DNA of 64,000 nucleotides from Nymphaea colorata. Its lineage: Eukaryota > Streptophyta > Magnoliopsida > Nymphaeales > Nymphaeaceae. Positions 58,101 through 64,000 of the stretch are shown here, piece by piece (the first letter of the stretch is position 1; each line of letters starts with the position of its first letter). A program made the position numbers and the translations under genes. Below the pieces are notes generated by a model. That model did not search any database. It was not told the DNA's origin and saw nothing but the letters and a program-made list of their open reading frames with translations. The DNA is taken from contig NC_045149.1 in NCBI RefSeq assembly GCF_008831285.2, positions 17,437,035-17,501,034 of the forward strand, read 5' to 3'.

Positions 58101-59229
58101 TCGTCGGTTTCGGTTGAGTAAAACAAAGAAAAAAACTAAGTGCAAGTCACAGTTCACAGAGGTGCCTAACGCAAAGAACGGTGAATTGGCAACTAAATCA
58201 ATGTACAATATATAGCACCAAGAATACGAGAAGAGCGACTGGTTGTGCTATAATCGACGAGATAGATGTATGGAATGAAAAAACTCGACTCGGATCATAG
58301 AAATGACAACAAAATGACCATGAAGCCTAACCTGGAAATACCCCATGTGAGCTGCAGCAGACAAGAGGTCCAGCAGCAACAACGGCCAATTTGTCGACAG
58401 ATTCGCCAACGAATTTGAGTACTCGCCCGTACGGTTCAAGTTCTCGACAGCCTTTGCTCGCCATCTCTCGTGAACAGAAAGCACCTCTTTCGCCAAGTGC
58501 AGAGAGAGCATCGTTTCCTTAAAATATGACAGCTCCTCCATTGATTTCAAATCAAGCTTCCCCGTCCCGAGCAATTCCACATTTCTAGCGTGCACGCCAC
58601 CGCTCCCAGGCTGCAACGCATCGTTCCAGGCACCGAGCTCCGTGAGGTGCTCTCGATACTGCTCCTCCCAATCGCCAACGACTCCCCTGGAAGAGACAGC
58701 GCGTATTGCCTTCCTCCACAATACTGCAGTCGAATCCTTCCCGCTCACCTCCTTCTTGCCCAAAATCTGACGAAGCGCGCCATCGATGCCGTGCCATTTC
58801 TTCAGGGTGGAGAGCACGTCGTTGCCGCCGATGCAGCCAAGCCGGACTGCTTTCTGCGCGAGGGATTCGAGGCTTTGCTCGAGCTGCAAGCGAAGATCCC
58901 CAATGCTAACGGATCCCGCCTCCAACAACCATGGATCATTCTGGCGGCTGAAGTCCACGTAGGCTGTAACGTGTGGTGGCCTGTTCCAGGAATCCAGTAA
59001 CCCTAGAAGAAGAAACTCAAACAAGACAAAACCGAGTAAGAACAACCACGAAGGAGGGGGAACGGGGAGAATTGGGTGCTCAGGGCTTACTGTGGACGAT
59101 TAGGGTTTTCTTGCCAACGCCGCGAGGGCCGTGGAGGATGAGAGGGTTTGCGACTCTGGGATGGCCGGCGTGGTTATTGAGAACGGTCTCGAGCAACGGC
59201 CTAGGGATTATCTTCCATTGCCTTCGCAT
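52120..59229 (-). CDS. P-loop NTPase-like protein (ATPase of the AAA/STAND type), function unknown
   Basis: Exons: 59091-59229, 58332-59002, 57339-57502, 56105-56165, 55897-55962, 55671-55756, 55325-55391, 53952-54164, 52504-52569, 52321-52400, 52120-52222. All phases close and give 571 aa. Near the N-terminus, residues 30-45 read LILHGPRGVGKKTLIV, a Walker A-like loop preceded by a beta strand. A Walker B-like strand, KLVMNNIDVL, opens exon 3, and FLPIMLVTSDG resembles a sensor 1 strand. This order fits an AAA/STAND-type ATPase domain of the archaeal ATPase_2 kind, followed by a mostly helical C-terminal half rich in W, R and E (WRHPPRADNKLVRLQWAKLQ). The protein ends in a basic tail (FKWHRIIRGRSYRHLMRK). 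I do not recognise a named orthologue, so no pathway is assigned. Oddly, the Walker A Ser/Thr position is Lys. Confidence 0.85.
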
Positions 59230-59672
59230 CGATGAAGGGGAAGAAGACGATGACGGTGGAGATGGCGGCGACAGATTCTGGGATGGTGGAGGGAAAAATA
59301 ATTACCTGGAAAGGATAAGGAAAAGCAGGGAAATTCAAAAAGGGCGCGAGCGATCTCGAGAACGTGGATTCGAACGGGTCGGGTCGGGTTGGTTATATGC
59401 ATTACTATCCGTTCTTTTAAATATGATCATAAAATGAAAATACTTTTAACGATTGCAAGAATAAACAAGAATTTGATATTAAATTCTAATAAAACTTCAT
59501 GTATAACAACTTCAGGGGCGTTTGTTTACCTATGATCCAATTTCCTTTAAAAATTAAAATTTTAGTGTCTTATCTTTTACTCTTAATTACTTAATAAGTG
59601 TTCAATTTTGCTCATAAGTGGTGTGCACACACACGCACACGTATAAACACATGATGAACTGGAGTTGGCACT

Positions 59673-59725
59673 CCAATATTTGTAACAATTTGATGTTGTT
59701 CTAATATTTGTAACAATAAGATGTT
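59673..59725. repeat. Short tandem duplication, 28-bp unit
   Basis: Two copies of an AATATTTGTAACAAT...GATGTT unit start at 59673 and 59701 with a few differences, directly abutting the hAT-like fragment. Confidence 0.75.
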
Positions 59726-60013
59726 AAGCTTGACTCGGCTCGAGCTCGATGATAGCTTTATGGGAGCAACTCGAGCTCGACTCGGCAGTTACCTGTTGAG
59801 CTCGACTAGATTAAAGCTCGACAAACTCGTAAACTCGTTTCAATATATCGACTTGATTAAGGCTCGACAAACTCGATTAAGGCTGGATCCTGACTCGACA
59901 GTTACATGTTGAGTTCGAACTCAACTCGATTATTTAAACGAGTCAACTCATGAACTCGAGCTCGACTTGATTCGAAGTCATTTAACGGGTTGAGCTAGTC
60001 TTGTTCACCCCTA
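59726..60013. mobile_element. Degraded hAT-like fragment
   Basis: The right end reads gttcacccct followed by a, the inverse of the taggggtgaac terminus seen in this family. The body is filled with CTCGAGCTCGACTCG-type motifs like those of the element at 40627-41718. The left end is not intact, and no target duplication is visible, so this looks like a truncated or internally deleted copy. Confidence 0.55.
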
Positions 60014-60270
60014 CAAATAGCGTCTCCACATTGGATATAAAAATTAGCATAATAATGTCATAACAAACAGCTAGACTGGGCAAGCGAGATGATTTATATC
60101 GCCAACTAATTGAGCACTCCTACTATGTATGTCATAATATACAAGAATTGAATTGACAGTGCGTGTTTTCCATGCCAGCAACCTGACTATCATAGGGCGA
60201 CCAATTGCTACATGAAATTGTTATGTGTTTGAGTTGTATAACCCTTTGTGTTTAAGCATTGAAAGCCACA

Positions 60271-60320
<50 letters not shown>
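60271..60320. repeat. Compound microsatellite (CT)n(AT)n
   Basis: An interrupted CT run followed by about ten TA units in intergenic DNA. Confidence 0.95.
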
Positions 60321-60811
60321 CACTCTATCTCTCTCTTCGTCACGCGCACGTAGAGACAGATAGAGGGAGAATATGAGCGTTCGGTTTACATTTTGTGCGT
60401 TCATATCAACAATTTGACTATGTTAAACCACCGATCTTTAGAGAAATTATAAATTAAAAGTAAGTTGTTATTAAGAAAGGATAACCACTAACTAACTTTT
60501 TAAAAGGATGATATCCGTGTACTTGCGTGCATAAGGCAAGGTCAGCATGGAATCAAAACTGTAACAACACTACTAAAATACATCAAACGCGAGATAATGT
60601 CTAACCAACATTGCACGCATGAGATCATTAGTGTTTTTTCCACCCCATGCAGCAAATTTTGTGTTTATCATAATACGATTAAGCTAACAACGGCAGAACC
60701 TTAAAGAGAATATGTCGTCTTAGTCAAACGCAACAGGACACTTGATCCCCCTCTCTTCCAATGGTCCAAGGCCGTCTTGTAAAGTTAGCTAGTTGAATTC
60801 GGATTGTTAGA

Positions 60812-60975
60812 TGATCGGGTCATCGAGTTAGCGAGTTGACTCATTGAATCGGTCGAGTTTTAAAACAACCTGAATCAAGCGAGTCAGGTAGAGTCAAGTC
60901 GAGTCAGGGGCAAACTAGGTCAACCTTGACTCGTGGTCAGGTTTTATAACTATTTAAGCTGGTTAGGGTGATTCT
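60812..60975. repeat. 'gagtcgagt' repeat fragment
   Basis: Dense GAGTTGACTCATTGAATCGG and GAGTCAAGTCGAGTCAGG strings resembling the ends of the candidate repeat at 37.8-38.5 kb. Too degraded to define ends. Confidence 0.35.
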
Positions 60976-61131
60976 CGAACCAACTCGGTGAGTAAACCAA
61001 CTATAGTTTTGAGGGATAGGTGGTGTTTGGTAAAACCAAGAACCAACAACTTGCACTGTGCAAAACGGACTTTGAAAGGCCATGGAACACTGGTTTTCCA
61101 GCGATTTGCTTTTCACCGAATGGTGTTACGG

Positions 61132-61550
61132 CTCAGGGGTGAACACAAGCCGAGTCCAGTTCGAGTTCATCCGAGCTCAACTAATGAAACCTTAAGCTCG
61201 AGAATAGCTCAATAGAAGTAGCTTAAGCTCGACTTGATTAAAACTCAAAAAACTCATTTGAATACATGGACTATTATTTTACCATAAATCGAGCTCAAGT
61301 CGATTAAGACTCGACAAACTTGAATGAACTTTTGTAAAAACGTACATAATTAATTAATGTCAATATACTAGTTTTTTAATTAACAAAACAAGTCAGACAT
61401 TTAAGAATTCGCAACACATCATTTTTAAGCCAAGTATAACTTTAACATTTCAAATTCAATGAACTCGACTTGATTAATTGAATGAATTGACTTATGAACT
61501 CGAGCTCGACTGGTTAAGCAAATGATTGGGTCCAAACTTGTTCACCTCGA
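61132..61550. mobile_element. Second degraded hAT-like copy
   Basis: The left end caggggtgaacacaag and the right end (reverse complement) gaggtgaacaagtttgg are inverted copies. GAGCTC/TCGAC motifs lie between them. The ends match the family terminus, but flanking bases no longer show a clear 8-base duplication, implying an older insertion. Confidence 0.5.
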
Positions 61551-62724
61551 TGCCAAAAGGAACATCTTTAGGTCACGTGGGTCAGACCCTTTTGGGCTCG
61601 AACCGACCGGGCTAGCAAGGCTCCAACCTTGACACCCGGTGGATAAAGTCAAAATCGGTTCGCTTAAACTTGACTCCATACCCTCTTTGACCGTTCAGGT
61701 CCCGCGCCATTTCCCCGGAAGCTTCCCGGTATCTGCGGTGCCGCCCATCATAAGGATGGTCAAATTACCAAATAGGCTCCACCATTTCATTGTAATCAAC
61801 AAAAGGGCTCGTTTCTTCGATTCTCTTGCAAAGTGCTCGATTGTGTTTTAAGATTTTTTCAATTTAAATTTCACCCGCTTATTGACCAGGGTATTTACAA
61901 AAGAATAGGGCAAATTTAAATCAGCAAAGTTAAAAACCTTTCACTAGGAGCATACCATTACCTCTATTTTAGAATTACGGGTGTAAATTCATGAACTCTA
62001 CTGAAGGAATGCTAAGAATATAAAAAAAAAAGTTATAAATTTGAGATCATGAATGATTGCAAACTACATCAGACATAATCAAACAACCTCACTATGCAGT
62101 AAATATCAACCATTATCTTGCAAACGGTGCATATAACACACCGATGATTTGTACCAACTCTTATCAATCGATTAACTCTTTTGCCTTTAAAAAAATAAAC
62201 AACATTGACAAAAAATAAATTTATCGAACTAAAAGAGGTTTGATCATTCCTCCAAAGAGAAAAAAAAAAGAAGAAGCGTTGTTCCTGTTTTTGAGTTTTA
62301 ATCGAACTAGCAGCACAAAACCAAGTAAAATTCATAATGAAATTATGCATAATTGGGGATTCTAAATGGAAATACGCATAATGTTCGGGTTAGACACAGG
62401 GTCGAAATCGGTTCGGATAAAGCCGAAAAGAGGGGAAAGAAAGAAAAAGAAGAGACTCCTCTGACTTGAGTGCGAAGCTCTGCTTCGGACACGTAGGCAA
62501 CTCAACACGGTCGGAGGGGGAGAAGGCGTTCCTCGATTTCTTTGGCGTGCTCGTCTTCCTTTGTCCTTCCTTACCCGCCAGACCAGCCAGGATGCGGAAG
62601 GAGGACCCTCCTTAGGGAGAGGGGGAGAGAGAGAGAGAGAGATTGCTATCGATTGATCGAGCTAGAAGAATCGGTTGATCGAGAGTAAGAGAAGAGGAAA
62701 GAAGAGATTGATCGAGTTAAGTTG

Positions 62725-64000
62725 ATGGGCGGCGACGTATCTCTACCGCCGGGTTTCAGATTCCATCCCACCGACGATGAGTTGGTGAGTTACTACCTCA
62801 AGAGGAAGGTTAATGGCAAACCTATCAGATTCAACGCCATCTCCGAGATCGATGTTTACAAGTCCGAGCCATGGGATCTCCCTGGTAATCCGCCCTCTTC
62901 CTATGTGCTCATTTTTTGCTACAGCAAAACCCTAGAACCATTTCGGTCGTTGTTTTTTTTTGGTTTGGTTTTGTTTCTCTTTCGAATCCATTTGATTCCT
63001 GGTGGGGATTTTGCTGTTATATTTGATGGGGACTGAATCGTGGCGTTTTCAACGTGTGCAGCGCGTTCTTGTTTGAAGAGCAGGGATCTGGAATGGTACT
63101 TTTTCAGTCCCCTTGATAGGAAATATGGGAATGGGTCGAGGACGAACCGGGCGACGGAGCTGGGGTTCTGGAAGACCACCGGGAAGGATAGGGCGATCAA
63201 GCGGAATACGAAAACTGTTGGGATGAAGAAGACTCTGGTTTATCATAAAGGGAGGGCGCCTCGTGGGGAACGGACCAATTGGGTCATGCACGAGTACCGT
63301 CTCCAGGAAGAGGAGGCGTCGGGTGCGAACGGTGGAGCTCCGGTAATTCCATGGAACTTTTGTCGACTGCGACCGTGCCTGATTTTTTGGGGTTTTGTGA
63401 CGACGTATGGTTGGTTTTGATTTGCTTTGTTTTGTTGATCTGGGGGCAGACGGATGCGTACGTCATTTGCAGGATCTTTCAGAAAAGCGGTGCCGGGCCG
63501 AAAAATGGTGAGCAGTACGGAGCGCCGTTTATTGAGGAAGAGTGGGAAGATGACGATGTTGCTGAGTCCGAGATGCCATTCGCTATGATGAAACACGAGG
63601 AATCTTCTCCCGAGGCACCGGCGCCTGTTGATCATTCGATGGTGGTTCCAAAGGCCGAGGATGATGCATTTTCTACACAATTTCCTGGTCTACCTTCTAC
63701 ACCTGATAACTTGGGTCAAAATTCGGCCGATTCTGGGGACCGCCTGTTAATGTCTTTGGAGGAGATTGATCAATTTCTTCTAGATACTGCCGAGCAAAAT
63801 GAGGCTAAGGGGAGTTCTTCTTATGCCGATGCGGTTGCTCCAGAGAACGATCATGATCGGGTATATATGGTTATCTTTTGCATCTTTATTTATGTATTTT
63901 ATACCATTATTATCCCCATCATCAAGGCGTTCGGCTTTCTCATTGCTGTTATTGTAGTTTGCTGCTTATTTGTTTAATGGTTTGGAGCAGGAATTTGATT
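62725..64000 (+). CDS. NAC domain transcription factor, 3' end beyond the window
   Basis: Exons: 62725-62884, 63062-63342, 63450-63860, and the start of a fourth at 63991. Phases close through the third exon (284 codons). The NAC DNA-binding domain spans residues from about 8 to 157: [71 protein letters not shown] and VMHEYRL, closing with [12 protein letters not shown]. The next residues, [20 protein letters not shown], are typical of the ANAC053/ANAC078-type group, many of which carry a C-terminal transmembrane anchor and are released by proteolysis under stress. That anchor would lie past the right edge and cannot be checked here. The start is the first ATG (ATGGGCGGC) after a GA-rich leader. 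Confidence 0.95.

Larger units (their letters stand above)
59230..62724. other. Divergent intergenic region full of repeats
   Basis: Separates the NTPase-like gene from the NAC gene. The left about 170 bases are its GC-rich leader. From 59.5 to 61.6 kb most of the sequence is degraded transposon-like DNA rich in CTCGA/TCGAG motifs. From 61.9 to 62.4 kb it is AT-rich. The last about 250 bases are a GA-rich leader of the NAC gene. No coding exon was found. Confidence 0.6.

Overview
The window is nuclear DNA from a flowering plant. The evidence is split genes with GT-AG introns, plastid-targeted photosynthetic and redox enzymes, an alpha-expansin, a NAC transcription factor, AT-rich introns and intergenic DNA, many microsatellites and DNA-transposon debris. 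Codon use is moderate and not GC-rich, which argues against a grass. I cannot name the species from sequence alone.

Eight protein-coding genes can be joined exon by exon with every reading phase closing, except the last, which runs off the window. In order they are: (1) + strand 183-4494, chloroplast NADP-dependent malate dehydrogenase, 14 exons, 458 aa; (2) - strand 12414-6304, kelch-repeat protein with a C-terminal coiled coil, 13 exons, 509 aa; (3) - strand 18206-15270, root-type plastid ferredoxin--NADP+ reductase, 5 exons, 378 aa; (4) + strand 19320-28469, WDR3/UTP12 nucleolar WD40 protein, 12 exons, 945 aa; (5) + strand 30233-31515, alpha-expansin, 3 exons, 262 aa; (6) - strand 43391-37044, DUF707 family membrane protein, 14 exons, 403 aa; (7) - strand 59229-52120, P-loop NTPase-like protein, 11 exons, 571 aa; (8) + strand 62725 to past the right edge, NAC transcription factor related to the membrane-tethered group. 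A ninth locus, - strand 34673-33195, looks like a divergent or decaying bHLH gene that keeps a readable ACT-like C-terminus.

Layout: genes 1 and 2 converge; genes 3 and 4 are head to head across a 1.1 kb promoter region with a TATA box on one side and a telo-box on the other; genes 4 and 5 are tandem; gene 5 and the bHLH-like locus converge; genes 7 and 8 diverge across about 3.5 kb filled with repeats. The long gene-poor stretch at 43.4-52.1 kb holds the probable 5' leader of gene 6, repeat debris and no recognisable coding exon. The genes do not form a pathway. NADP-MDH and FNR both belong to plastid NADP(H)/thioredoxin-ferredoxin chemistry, but their proximity is probably chance.

The most distinctive non-genic feature is a non-autonomous hAT-like transposon (40627-41718) in an intron of the DUF707 gene. 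It has a perfect 8-bp target-site duplication, short terminal inverted repeats and dense GAGTCGAG/GAGCTCGAG subterminal motifs. Related, more degraded copies lie at 59.7-60.0 kb and 61.1-61.55 kb. Other points worth checking are a GC-AG intron in NADP-MDH, an altered Walker A motif in the NTPase-like protein, and the bHLH-like locus. I found no RNA genes, CRISPR arrays or viral genes.
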